Assembly (NCBI RefSeq): GCF_900109785.1
Contig: NZ_FOBH01000009.1
Span: forward strand, 1-64,000
Source of the DNA: Nitrosovibrio tenuis
GTDB lineage: Bacteria; Pseudomonadota; Gammaproteobacteria; Burkholderiales; Nitrosomonadaceae
Direction: 5' to 3'
Length of the DNA stretch: 64,000 nucleotides
Below the pieces are notes generated by a model. That model did not search any database. It worked only from the letters and a program-made list of their open reading frames with translations, and had not been told where the DNA came from. Shown piece after piece: positions 19,821 to 28,416 of the stretch (its first letter is position 1; the number at the start of each line of letters is the position of its first letter). Position numbers and translations under genes: made by a program.

Positions 19821-21158
19821 TCAGAACGGAACCATAAAATCGAGGGACAGCACAACCTGATCCTTATGCCCGCCAAACGGCCGGTAAATTGCGCCATGTA
19901 GCGCGTCCACGTTGTCATAACGAACGTTCGGACGAACATTGAACTGTTGCATCGGCTTCCAGTCGATCTTCAGCGTTTTTGCCGCCTTCCAGTTCATTCC
20001 CGCGGTGATTGCGTAATAGTCGGCGGGCATGCTAGTGCTATTTCCCAACTGGTTCCGCCCTAGCGCATAGCTGAATCCCTGGTTATTCGTCGCAGCGGCC
20101 ACGCGCCCGGGCGCGAAGACACGGAATCCATCCCTATCGCGGAACCACTCGGTCCGAACACCTATCGATAGCTCGGGCATGAGGTCGTAATATAAATGCA
20201 TGTTGATGCCATACCATTGTGCATTTATATTCTCACCGTTCAACAATACACCTCCAGCATAGCCATGGTCGTGCTGGAAAACAAAATGGGTTTTGGGCGT
20301 TATCTTGTGCTTCAACACCAGGCTATACATTCCCCAGGGCTCACTGCTGCGCGTGGATGTCTCTCCATAGGTACCGCTGAGATTGGCAGAGCTCCCCATG
20401 TCGTCGCTGGTCCAGGTAATACCGGCTATTCCGCCCCAGTTACCTAACTGTTTATCAAAACCGCCATCCCAGCCGCCGGTGGCACTTCCTGTGGTCGCCG
20501 CTCCGATAACCGACCAGTTCTTGGTGACCTTATAGTTGCCCAATACGCCGGTATGCGTAAAAGGTTCGCCATATTGCATGGTATAGGCGTGAGTATAAAA
20601 GAAATTATCCGGGGCGGGAACCGACTCGTAACCAATAGGTGTATAAAAATGGCCGGCCTTGACGTTCAGGCCATTTCCGACGGGTACATAAGCCTCCGCA
20701 TAAACCTGAGGAAATGCAATACCGTAGTAACGAGTCGACGCACAACACAAATCAAGATCCCAGGTGCTTCGATTCAAAGGCTGGCCCGTATTGACATCAA
20801 ACGATGGAACCCCATAAGCCTGCGTAAAAATGGCATCCGAACCGAACATGAAGTCGACACGGGCTCCGAAATCCCAGGCACTGCCTTCCGCTACCACCGC
20901 GCGTTGTATGAATATATTGAACTGGTTCAACTGCGCGCGATTGGCCTGATCGGCAAAAGTAACCGTTCCATTGAACCCTCGGGTCTGACCCGGATTGAAG
21001 GTAGCTCCACCATTGACCCAGCCGCCTATTCTTACTCCGTTTTCCTTAAGAAAATCCACCGCAGCATTAGCATGAGCATCGGTTGGGTGAGCAATTGTTA
21101 TTAGCAGGTAAACCGCAGAGACGAACGCTAGTCGGATTCCGCGTGGGGCGAATGGCAT
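19821..21158 (-). CDS. BBP2-type outer-membrane beta-barrel porin, copy 1
   Basis: 445 residues. The signal peptide ends around AHA (residue 30). The rest is aromatic and Gly rich with alternating strands and ends in Phe (LSLDFMVPF), the terminal-Phe outer-membrane signature. Motifs shared with the second copy include FADQANRAQLNQFNIFIQR, FDVNTGQPLNR, DNFFYTHAYT, TGSATGGWDGGFDKQLGNWG and TEWFRDRDGFRVFAPGRV. It fits the putative beta-barrel porin-2 family. Adjacent Cys-Cys (DLCCAST) is kept in both copies. Probably a general or anion-selective channel; substrate unknown. Confidence 0.85.
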   Translation of the reverse strand: MPFAPRGIRLAFVSAVYLLITIAHPTDAHANAAVDFLKENGVRIGGWVNGGATFNPGQTRGFNGTVTFADQANRAQLNQFNIFIQRAVVAEGSAWDFGARVDFMFGSDAIFTQAYGVPSFDVNTGQPLNRSTWDLDLCCASTRYYGIAFPQVYAEAYVPVGNGLNVKAGHFYTPIGYESVPAPDNFFYTHAYTMQYGEPFTHTGVLGNYKVTKNWSVIGAATTGSATGGWDGGFDKQLGNWGGIAGITWTSDDMGSSANLSGTYGETSTRSSEPWGMYSLVLKHKITPKTHFVFQHDHGYAGGVLLNGENINAQWYGINMHLYYDLMPELSIGVRTEWFRDRDGFRVFAPGRVAAATNNQGFSYALGRNQLGNSTSMPADYYAITAGMNWKAAKTLKIDWKPMQQFNVRPNVRYDNVDALHGAIYRPFGGHKDQVVLSLDFMVPF

Positions 21159-21684
21159 GGATGGATTCCCCTTGTAAAGACACTACAGGAAAAGCAGTTA
21201 TTTTTTATTGGAAGCTATCATGATGCACGTTAAGAACATGTAAATTATTTGTGAATTATTTATTAATTTTTTATTAATGTGATCATTTTCCTCGTTTAAC
21301 AAGGCATGAGAACGGCGCAACGCTCGTTCAGCAAAAGCTCTGCAGAACCCGCGGGTTGCCGGACCAAAGTTGAGACCGACGCCATGCATGATGCCCCATG
21401 AACAGATCAGCGTAAACTCAGGGCTAGGGCGAACTTAATCCAACCTGAATTCTCCATATTGGAGAAGAATGCCTGTGTGCCCGGTAAAACCTTTTCAATC
21501 GCCTGATACGTTCCAACAACACCTTGGCTTGGTCCGGTCCCGACAGAAAAACTAGCGGCTGAGTGCTAGGCTGGCAAAGCGGCGGTTTATTCAGAGCCTG
21601 GATAAAGACCGCGGAGGAATGACAGGAGGATGACGGGAATGCGTGAAAATGTAGTGGAGAACACAAGGACGTCCGACGAAATCA
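21159..21684. other. Gene-free stretch
   Basis: 526 bases upstream of porin copy 1. The first 130 bases are AT rich and should carry the porin promoter. Minus-strand short frames at 21198-21389 and 21424-21666 show no recognisable motif and are not called. Confidence 0.5.
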
Positions 21685-22311
21685 TCAGTCCTTGGGCTTG
21701 AGTTTAAAACGGCAAACGTTTCCACCGCGCACCATGCATTCGTTTTGTTCAACCTTGCTGTCGGTAAAAGTTTCCATCAGTCCCCTATCCAGATAACAGA
21801 TCTCAAGATCTTTCTTTGCCATGGTATGAAATACACAGTTATCCGCTTCAATGACCGCCTCGCCGCCCGGCAACATCGCATTTCGAGCGTTGTAACCAAG
21901 CTGATCCATTACCTCGGCAAGCTTTTCGACTTTTTCCTTATGCGTGGTCAAACCAGGATACTGGTTTCGGATTTGATGCGCAACATTCGCCCCAATTTCC
22001 TTCATGCGCTTACCCATGTCTTCAACGCCTTCTTCACGCCCGACCGAAGCAACCACCAACTGAGCAAGCCAGGAATATTGACGCGGAGACATTTCCTTAC
22101 CCAGTTCGGTAAGAATATAAAGCTGCTGCGGGCGCCCGCCGCCAGATGGACGCGTAGGGCCGGCCGCTATCAGTCCCGCCGCCTCCAGGGATGCAAGATG
22201 CTGCCGTACCGCGTTGCGCGTAATTTCAAGCCCCTTCGAAAGTTCATCTACACTCAGACCGGGCTTGCTTCCACGCAGCAGCTTAAGTAATTGTTTCTGC
22301 CGCTCTCCCAT
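21685..22311 (-). CDS. SufR/ArsR-like HTH regulator with C-terminal Cys cluster
   Basis: 208 residues. The N-terminal winged helix (residues 3-72) reads LSVDELSKGLEITRNAVRQH and a wing GGGRPQQLYILTELG. The C-terminal half holds four Cys: 159, 172, 192 and 200. The first spacing, C-x12-C, equals that in the cyanobacterial Fe-S repressor SufR; the last two are spaced differently. An Fe-S or metal sensor is therefore a reasonable reading. It is divergent from the lipoprotein gene at 22557 and flanked by porins, its likely targets besides itself. No suf/isc genes are nearby. Confidence 0.8.
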   Translation of the reverse strand: MGERQKQLLKLLRGSKPGLSVDELSKGLEITRNAVRQHLASLEAAGLIAAGPTRPSGGGRPQQLYILTELGKEMSPRQYSWLAQLVVASVGREEGVEDMGKRMKEIGANVAHQIRNQYPGLTTHKEKVEKLAEVMDQLGYNARNAMLPGGEAVIEADNCVFHTMAKKDLEICYLDRGLMETFTDSKVEQNECMVRGGNVCRFKLKPKD

Positions 22312-22452
22312 ATACCACTCGGCACTTCACGCCCTCAAACTAAAAAATAATTATAGCTCATTAATAAACACATACAATAGATATAACAATAAAGTAGCGT
22401 CTAAAAATGCCTATAATGGGCTGCTCATAAAAACACTTATAACACAGTTATG

Positions 22453-22481
22453 TTGACAAAGTATCCCGTGTTCGCTAAACT
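22453..22481 (+). promoter_or_regulatory. Sigma-70 promoter for the lipoprotein gene
   Basis: Perfect -35 TTGACA (22453-22458), exactly 17-base spacer and -10 TAAACT (22476-22481, 4 of 6), about 75 bases upstream of the ATG at 22557. The AT-rich DNA between 22335 and 22450 on the regulator side likely holds the divergent promoter and operator. Confidence 0.65.
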
Positions 22482-22556
22482 TTGTTTCAACGATCAGATA
22501 AGAATGTCGATCCATCAAGTAGTTGATTCCCGGATTTTTCTATAGGAGGTGCCGCA

Positions 22557-22991
22557 ATGAAAACAAGGACATTTTTTGCCGCGTTGTCCCTCGGTTTTCT
22601 GGCTTCCTGCGCCCAGATGAGCCCACTCGAAGCGGTCCAGAATCCGACCATTAGGAAAGCTTCTCAAAACGCGAGAACACGCAGCGACCACGACGCGCTG
22701 ACTAAGTATTTCGAAAATGCAGCCAGTGAAATGCAGGCAAAGGCTGAGGAACAAAGAAAATTACTTGAACATTATGAGGAAAAAAGCTATCTCTATGGTA
22801 GAGAAGCTCAAGATTTGATTTCGCACACTACGGCGCTGGTGCGTAAATATGGCGAAACCGCGCAGGAGAACAGAAAGGAAGCTGCCGCTCACCGCCAATT
22901 GGCGCGGGAACAAGCGCAACGCAATCGTGCCGCGCATGAGGATAAAATGGCTGGCGCTGCTCTCGTAGAAACGCAGCAGAAAAGCAACTGA
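22557..22991 (+). CDS. Small outer-membrane/periplasmic lipoprotein
   Basis: 144 residues. The lipoprotein signal peptide has lipobox L15-A-S-C18, with Ala-Gln at +2/+3, compatible with outer-membrane sorting. The mature part is almost entirely charged helix rich in Glu, Lys, Gln and Ala (about 45-140), probably a coiled coil. A strong AGGAGG ribosome binding site and a good promoter precede it. No family name recognised; the shape suggests a periplasmic spacer or stress lipoprotein. Control by the divergent Cys-cluster regulator is inferred from position. Confidence 0.82.
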   Translation: MKTRTFFAALSLGFLASCAQMSPLEAVQNPTIRKASQNARTRSDHDALTKYFENAASEMQAKAEEQRKLLEHYEEKSYLYGREAQDLISHTTALVRKYGETAQENRKEAAAHRQLAREQAQRNRAAHEDKMAGAALVETQQKSN

Positions 22992-23223
22992 GGTATTGTG
23001 TATTTCCTAGCGCGGGAGTGGGAGAATTCAGGCAAATGTCTGGTTTCCCCAGGTTGGCGGAAGAGTGGAGATGGGGTGGAATCTGAATCTAAAAGTCGAC
23101 GACGTAGCTGCGCCGCCTCATTCCTCCACGTTGTATGATTCTAAAACCAGGTCGATGGTTTCATAATACTGTAATACTACTTATTAGTAACGCTATTCAG
23201 CCCTCAATCTGGTTGATGCGGAA

Positions 23224-24552
23224 TCAAAAAGGAATTGTCGCGTCCACCGAAAACAGAAACTGGTCTTTTCGGTTGTCAAACGGCCTGTACGTCTGATGGA
23301 GCCCATCCGCCCTGTCGTAGCGGATATTAGGTCGAATGTTCAGCTTCTGCATGGGCTTCCAATCTAAATTCAGTCTTTTTGCCGGTTTCCAGTTCATACC
23401 CAGGGTTACCTGATAATAATCAGCAGGCGCACTAGTCGGGATGAAGCTGCCTGCAAAACTGAATCCTGTGTTATCAGTGGCGGCGACTACCCTAAACGGA
23501 GAGAAAACGCGAAAACCGTCTCTATCGCGGAACCATTCGGTGCGAAGGCCGATGGTCAAGTCATTCAGGAGATCATAATACAGATGTGTATTAATGCTAT
23601 ACCACTCCGCGTTCTTATGAGTTCCGTTCAGCAAAACGCCGCCGGCATAACCGTGCACATGGTGCAGAACCAGGTGAGTCTTGGAGGTGACCCTGTGTTG
23701 CAGTACGATGTTGTACATGCCCCAGGGCTCGTTGCTGCGGGTAGAGGTCTCCGCGTAAGTACCCGTGATATTGGCTGAGGTTCTCCTGTCGTCGCTCGTC
23801 CAGGTAAGACCGCCTAAACCGCCCCAGTTCCCCAACTGTTTATCAAAGGTGCCATCCCAACCCCCGGTAGCGCTGCCGGTCGTGACGCCCCCCATCACGG
23901 ACCAATTCGAACTGGCCGGATAATTCCCGACCACCCCTACATGGGTAAACGGCTCGCCATTATTAAAGCTGTAGGCATGGGTATAAAAGAAGTTATCAGG
24001 CGCCGGGACCGTCTCATACCCGGTTGGGGAATAAAAATGGCCCGCCTTGATGTTGAGGCCGTTGCCCACGGGCACATAAGCTTCCAGATAAGCTTGCGGA
24101 AGTGCGATTCCATAGGTGCGCGTCGATTTACAGCATAAATTGAGATCCCAGTTGCCCCTGTCCAGCGGCTGGCCGGTATTCACATCAAACGGAGGAATAC
24201 CGAAAGCCTGGGTGTATATTGCATCAGTGCCGAACATGAAGTCGAAGCGTCCGCCGATATCGAACGTTTTACCTTCCGATACCACTGTCCGCTGGATGTA
24301 AATGTTGAACTGGTTTAATTGCGGCCGGTTGGCACGATCGGCAAAAGTAACCGAGCCATTGTATCCATTGGATGGATTGTTGGCGTTGTAGGTCGCCCCG
24401 CCATTGATCCAGCCCCCCACCTTCACTCCACTGTCCTTAAGCAGATCGGTAATGTCCCTTGCAACAGCCGTGCTTGAGCTCACGATGACTGGAGACAGAA
24501 CGAATAACGCGAATAATAAAATAGAATTTGTGCATTTAGGAATGCATTTCAT
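23224..24552 (-). CDS. BBP2-type outer-membrane beta-barrel porin, copy 2
   Basis: 442 residues, closely related throughout to the porin at 19821-21158: VKVGGWINGGATYN, FADRANRPQLNQFNIYIQR, FDVNTGQPLDRGNWDLNLCC, TGSATGGWDGTFDKQLGNWG, TEWFRDRDGFRVFSPFRV and terminal ATIPF. The signal peptide ends near AVA (32). The two genes flank the regulator and lipoprotein genes, indicating duplication. It is about as long as copy 1, with diverged loops, so it may be differently regulated or selective. Confidence 0.85.
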   Translation of the reverse strand: MKCIPKCTNSILLFALFVLSPVIVSSSTAVARDITDLLKDSGVKVGGWINGGATYNANNPSNGYNGSVTFADRANRPQLNQFNIYIQRTVVSEGKTFDIGGRFDFMFGTDAIYTQAFGIPPFDVNTGQPLDRGNWDLNLCCKSTRTYGIALPQAYLEAYVPVGNGLNIKAGHFYSPTGYETVPAPDNFFYTHAYSFNNGEPFTHVGVVGNYPASSNWSVMGGVTTGSATGGWDGTFDKQLGNWGGLGGLTWTSDDRRTSANITGTYAETSTRSNEPWGMYNIVLQHRVTSKTHLVLHHVHGYAGGVLLNGTHKNAEWYSINTHLYYDLLNDLTIGLRTEWFRDRDGFRVFSPFRVVAATDNTGFSFAGSFIPTSAPADYYQVTLGMNWKPAKRLNLDWKPMQKLNIRPNIRYDRADGLHQTYRPFDNRKDQFLFSVDATIPF

Positions 24553-24692
24553 TTTTGATGTCCTTAAGGAACCTCTACAGGCTTTTCATCGAAAGCCGCT
24601 GAAAGCCCCTTTCCCCTGGATGTAAAACTAGATGAGTTTTATTGTTCTGCTTGGTAATAAGGGCATAACATTACCCCTATGTCAAAAAGGAA

Positions 24693-25054
24693 CTATCGCG
24701 AGAGCATGCGGTAGGGCGAAAAGACGCGCCAGCCGTTTCTATTGTTAAACCCCTCGGCGTGAATGCCGATAGACGGATCTTGAACAGCATAAGAATAAAT
24801 TGAGCTGGTTCAACTGGAATCGGGTAGCACGGTCGACAAAGGCGACAGCACCCTCGAGTCCTTCGGATGGAATATTCGCGTTTTGGCTCGCGCTTCCATT
24901 AACCCAGCCAATCTCCATACCTGTGTCTTCAGCGGGCTTGTCAAGCTGTTTGCATGAGCGTACTTGAGCTCAGCATGACCAATAACGGGCCGGGCCCTGC
25001 GGCAGTGCGTAACGCAGCCGCTACCCGGTCTGTATATGCTGAAATGCGTTTCAT
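24693..25054 (-). pseudogene. Third porin copy, decayed with large internal deletion
   Basis: Minus-strand DNA from the ATG at 25054 encodes a porin-like leader (MKRISAYT, then MLSSSTLMQT). In another frame it reads EDTGMEIGWVNGSASQNANI followed by VAFVDRATRFQLNQLN, matching residues 40-85 of the intact porins. The next recognisable part, SIGIHAEGFNNRNGWRVFSP followed by YRMLSR and a stop at 24693, matches residues near 335-365. So about 250 codons are deleted at around 24780, a frameshift follows the leader, and the barrel C-terminus is gone. It lies directly upstream of copy 2, consistent with tandem duplication. Confidence 0.75.
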
Positions 25055-25225
25055 CTAACGGAATCTTTTCCCTCCATAACTCGAATCCATCAAGCACGGA
25101 CCTCGAAATTGGCACAGAACAAATTTACCGTGGAGAAACACATTGACATAACCTTTTTATTCTTCCCGAAGTAACTGTTTTGAAAATATTTCCGTCGAGC
25201 CAGCCAAGAAAACTCTGCTGTTCGC

Positions 25226-26737
25226 TTACCCCAAAAATAACTTATATGCGGGGTTGTTGCTTTCATCCCAATAGTGATTGTCGAGGTGGCCAAGGAATGC
25301 CTTAAACTCGGCTTTCTCTTCGGGCGGCACTTCGATCCCGGCCAGAACACGGCCGTAGTCCGCGCCGTGGTTGCGGTAATGGAACAGGCTTATATTCCAG
25401 TGATGACTCATACTGTTCAGGAATTTCATGAGCGCCCCCGGCCTGTCTGGAAACTCAAAACGGTAGAGGAGCTCATTTTTTATTTCACGTGCGCGTCCAC
25501 CTACCAGATGGCGTATGTGTAATTTAGCCATCTCGTTGTCACTGAGGTCGACGGTGCGCAGGCCGCTACTATCCAGGCTTTTTATCAGCTTGGTCGCCTC
25601 CTCCCGGTCGCGAACCGACACGGCGACAAACACATGCGCTTCTTTAGGGTCGGCATAACGGTAGTTGAATTCAGTTATGCTCTTCGCCCCCAGCATGGCG
25701 CAAAATTTTTTGAAGCTGCCGGGTTCTTCAGGAATCGTCACGGCCATCACGGCTTCGCGATGCTCGCCCAGTTCCGCCCGTTCGGACACATGGCGCAAGC
25801 GGTCGAAGTTCATGTTGGCCCCTGAAGCGATTGCGATAAGGTCCTTGTCATGGATCCCCTCACGCTTGACGTATGCCTTTGCTCCGGCAATGGAGAGCGC
25901 CCCCGACGGCTCAAGGATTGCTCGGGTATCCTCGAACACGTCCTTGATTGCCGCGCAGATGGCGTCGGTATCCACTAGAATAATTTCGTCCACCAACTCG
26001 CGGCACAAGCGTAAGGTTTCTACCCCTACTTGCTTTACCGCGACGCCATCCGCAAACAATCCCACCTGCGGGAGCCTCACCCGGCGCTTCTTCCGCAACG
26101 ACTGATACATGGAATCTGCATCGAGAGGCTCGACGCCGATAATCTTGATTTCTGGATAAAGCCTTTTCACATACGCCGCGATACCCGAGATAAGTCCACC
26201 GCCCCCCACCGGCGCAAATATCGCGTAAATGGCGCCGGTGTGCTGACGCAGAATTTCCATTCCGATCGTGCCCTGGCCCGCGATGACATCAGGATCGTCG
26301 TATGGATGCACAAATGTGGCATGCTGCTCCGCCGCAAATTTCAATGCATGGGCATAGGCCTCGTCATAAGAGTCCCCATGCGTTATCACAGTCGCACCGC
26401 GCGCTTCGACAGCTTGCATTTTGATTTGAGGTGTCGTAACAGGCATCACGATGGTCGCCTGGCAATTAAGCCGTTGTGCCGCGAGCGCTACCCCCTGCGC
26501 GTGATTGCCGGCAGAGGCTGTGACAACACCGCGCTTGAGCGCGGTGGGGGAAAGCTTCACCATTTTATTGTACGCGCCGCGCAGTTTGAATGAAAAAACC
26601 TCCTGCATGTCTTCGCGTTTCAGAAATAGCCGATTGTTTAACCGCGCAGATAAATTCGACGCAAGGTCCAGAGGGCTTTCTATCGCTACATCGTAAACCT
26701 GAGCGGTGAGAATTCTTTCCAGGTAATTGTTTTTCAT
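25226..26737 (-). CDS. ilvA: Threonine ammonia-lyase, biosynthetic
   Basis: 503 residues from the ATG at 26737 (MKNNYLERILTAQVYDVA); an upstream ATG at 26782 adds 15 residues. The PLP domain has the Schiff-base Lys51 in FSFKLRGAYN, the Gly-rich phosphate loop PVGGGGLISG and ASAGNHAQGVA. Two C-terminal ACT-like regulatory domains (about 330-500) identify the isoleucine-inhibited biosynthetic form. It deaminates threonine to 2-oxobutyrate, the first step to isoleucine. Divergent from rpiA. Confidence 0.96.
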   Translation of the reverse strand: MKNNYLERILTAQVYDVAIESPLDLASNLSARLNNRLFLKREDMQEVFSFKLRGAYNKMVKLSPTALKRGVVTASAGNHAQGVALAAQRLNCQATIVMPVTTPQIKMQAVEARGATVITHGDSYDEAYAHALKFAAEQHATFVHPYDDPDVIAGQGTIGMEILRQHTGAIYAIFAPVGGGGLISGIAAYVKRLYPEIKIIGVEPLDADSMYQSLRKKRRVRLPQVGLFADGVAVKQVGVETLRLCRELVDEIILVDTDAICAAIKDVFEDTRAILEPSGALSIAGAKAYVKREGIHDKDLIAIASGANMNFDRLRHVSERAELGEHREAVMAVTIPEEPGSFKKFCAMLGAKSITEFNYRYADPKEAHVFVAVSVRDREEATKLIKSLDSSGLRTVDLSDNEMAKLHIRHLVGGRAREIKNELLYRFEFPDRPGALMKFLNSMSHHWNISLFHYRNHGADYGRVLAGIEVPPEEKAEFKAFLGHLDNHYWDESNNPAYKLFLG

Positions 26738-26871
26738 TCTATTCGGCATTTTTGCGAAGCTTGAATCCGGGAATTTTAACATGCCGGAGAGTCTTGAATG
26801 TCCAGCTTGATTGTTAAAATTGGCGGATAGGATTATCCTTTAAAAAAATTTTCTTTTATCCATTAATATCC

Positions 26872-27555
26872 ATGACGCAAGACGAACAAAAACGCGCCGC
26901 TGCTCAGGCAGCCATCCAGCACATACCTGCCGGTAGTATAGTAGGCGTGGGTACAGGTTCTACCGCGAACTATTTCATAGACGAGTTAGCCAGAATCAGG
27001 CATAAAATTGAAGGCGCGGTAGCAAGTTCGGAAGCAACTGCCCAGCGTCTCGGCGGACATGGTATCGAGGTTGTCGATTTGAATAGTGTCGATATACTGC
27101 CTGTGTATATAGACGGCTCAGATGAGATTACTGAGCACCTGCATATGATAAAAGGGGGTGGGGGGGCTTTGACCCGGGAAAAAATTGTCGCGGCCGTGGC
27201 CAAAAGATTTATCTGCATTGCGGATCAGAGTAAGCTCGTCAAGATACTCGGAAAGTTTCCCCTGCCCGTTGAAGTTATTCCGATGGCGCGCAGTTATGTG
27301 GCACGCGAGATAATACGGCTGGGAGGCCAGCCCATGCTGCGCCAGGGTTTTACTACCGATAACGGGAATATGATCCTTGACGTTTATGGCATGCAGATTT
27401 TAAACCCGGTTGAACTGGAAACAACGCTCAACCAGATAACCGGCGTGGTGACTAACGGGTTGTTCGCGAGGCGCGGCGCCGATCTGTTACTCCTGGGCAC
27501 CGATAACGGGGTCCGGACGATGGTATCTGATGCATCAGCAATAAAACTGTCATAA
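26872..27555 (+). CDS. rpiA: Ribose-5-phosphate isomerase A
   Basis: 227 residues. Family motifs are visible: [16 protein letters not shown], the DGSDEI active-site loop and the [14 protein letters not shown] loop with catalytic Glu. It interconverts ribose-5-P and ribulose-5-P in the pentose phosphate and Calvin pathways; the latter would matter for an autotrophic ammonia oxidiser (inference). Followed closely by phoU. Confidence 0.97.
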   Translation: MTQDEQKRAAAQAAIQHIPAGSIVGVGTGSTANYFIDELARIRHKIEGAVASSEATAQRLGGHGIEVVDLNSVDILPVYIDGSDEITEHLHMIKGGGGALTREKIVAAVAKRFICIADQSKLVKILGKFPLPVEVIPMARSYVAREIIRLGGQPMLRQGFTTDNGNMILDVYGMQILNPVELETTLNQITGVVTNGLFARRGADLLLLGTDNGVRTMVSDASAIKLS

Positions 27556-27600
27556 TCCACGATTATTATCCTTTGATTTGCACCAACCAACAGGTGTGCA

Positions 27601-28308
27601 ATGGCAAGCAGCGAACACATATCCAAACAGTTTGATGCCGACCTTGAGGCCGTGCGCACGCGCGTACTGCACATGGGCGGATTTGTGGAAGAACAGATCG
27701 AGAAAGCTATCGAGGCGCTTACCAGCGGCAATGATAGCCTGATAGAAAGCATCATTGCCAATGACCATCGCGTCAATGCAATGGAAGTATCGATAGATGA
27801 AATCTGTAGCCAGATCATTGCGCGCCGCCAGCCTGCCGCAGGCGACCTGCGTATGATCATGACCGTCATCAAGACCATTACCGATCTTGAGCGTATTGGT
27901 GACGAAGCGGAAAAGATCGCACGCATGGCCAAATTGATATATGAAACCGACCGTATGCATGTGCCGCGTTTCGTCGAGATCAGGCATGTAGCCCACATTG
28001 CCATGGAAATGCTGCGCAAATCGCTGGATGCATTTGCCCGCCTGGATTTGGCAGCCGCTGCTCAGGTCGTGCGGGAGGATGAACAGGTCGACGAAGAATT
28101 CCGCTCGATCATGCGCCAGCTCATCACATTCATGATGGAAGACCCGCGCAAAATTTCTACCGCCCTGGAAATACTGTTTATAGCAAAGGCGATCGAGCGC
28201 ATCGGTGATCACGCCAAAAACATGTCTGAATACGTAATATACATGGTTAAAGGCCGGGATGTACGCCATGTCACTGTTGAAGAGATCGAACGCGAAGTAA
28301 GAGAATAA
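27601..28308 (+). CDS. phoU: Phosphate transport regulator PhoU
   Basis: 235 residues, all helical, with two PhoU repeats, each with a metal-binding E/D-x3-D pattern (TDLERIGDEAEKIARM and KAIERIGDHAKNMSEYV). PhoU restrains the PhoR kinase and Pst transporter. It lacks pst genes here but precedes ppx, a common polyphosphate/phosphate pairing. A 316-codon open frame on the opposite strand is an antisense shadow. Confidence 0.95.
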   Translation: MASSEHISKQFDADLEAVRTRVLHMGGFVEEQIEKAIEALTSGNDSLIESIIANDHRVNAMEVSIDEICSQIIARRQPAAGDLRMIMTVIKTITDLERIGDEAEKIARMAKLIYETDRMHVPRFVEIRHVAHIAMEMLRKSLDAFARLDLAAAAQVVREDEQVDEEFRSIMRQLITFMMEDPRKISTALEILFIAKAIERIGDHAKNMSEYVIYMVKGRDVRHVTVEEIEREVRE

Positions 28309-28416
28309 CGCCGCATCTTTCAGACATCCTCGCGGAAGCGCCGGGTTGGCGCCCGAGCTGACAAACCCGGGGTTTGATGAGAGTCTCCCCCGAAATCCGA
28401 CTCTTCCGGAGAAGCC

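Noticed and set aside
21424-21666. Small minus-strand ORF, possibly a transposase fragment
   Set aside because: No motif strong enough to name a family.
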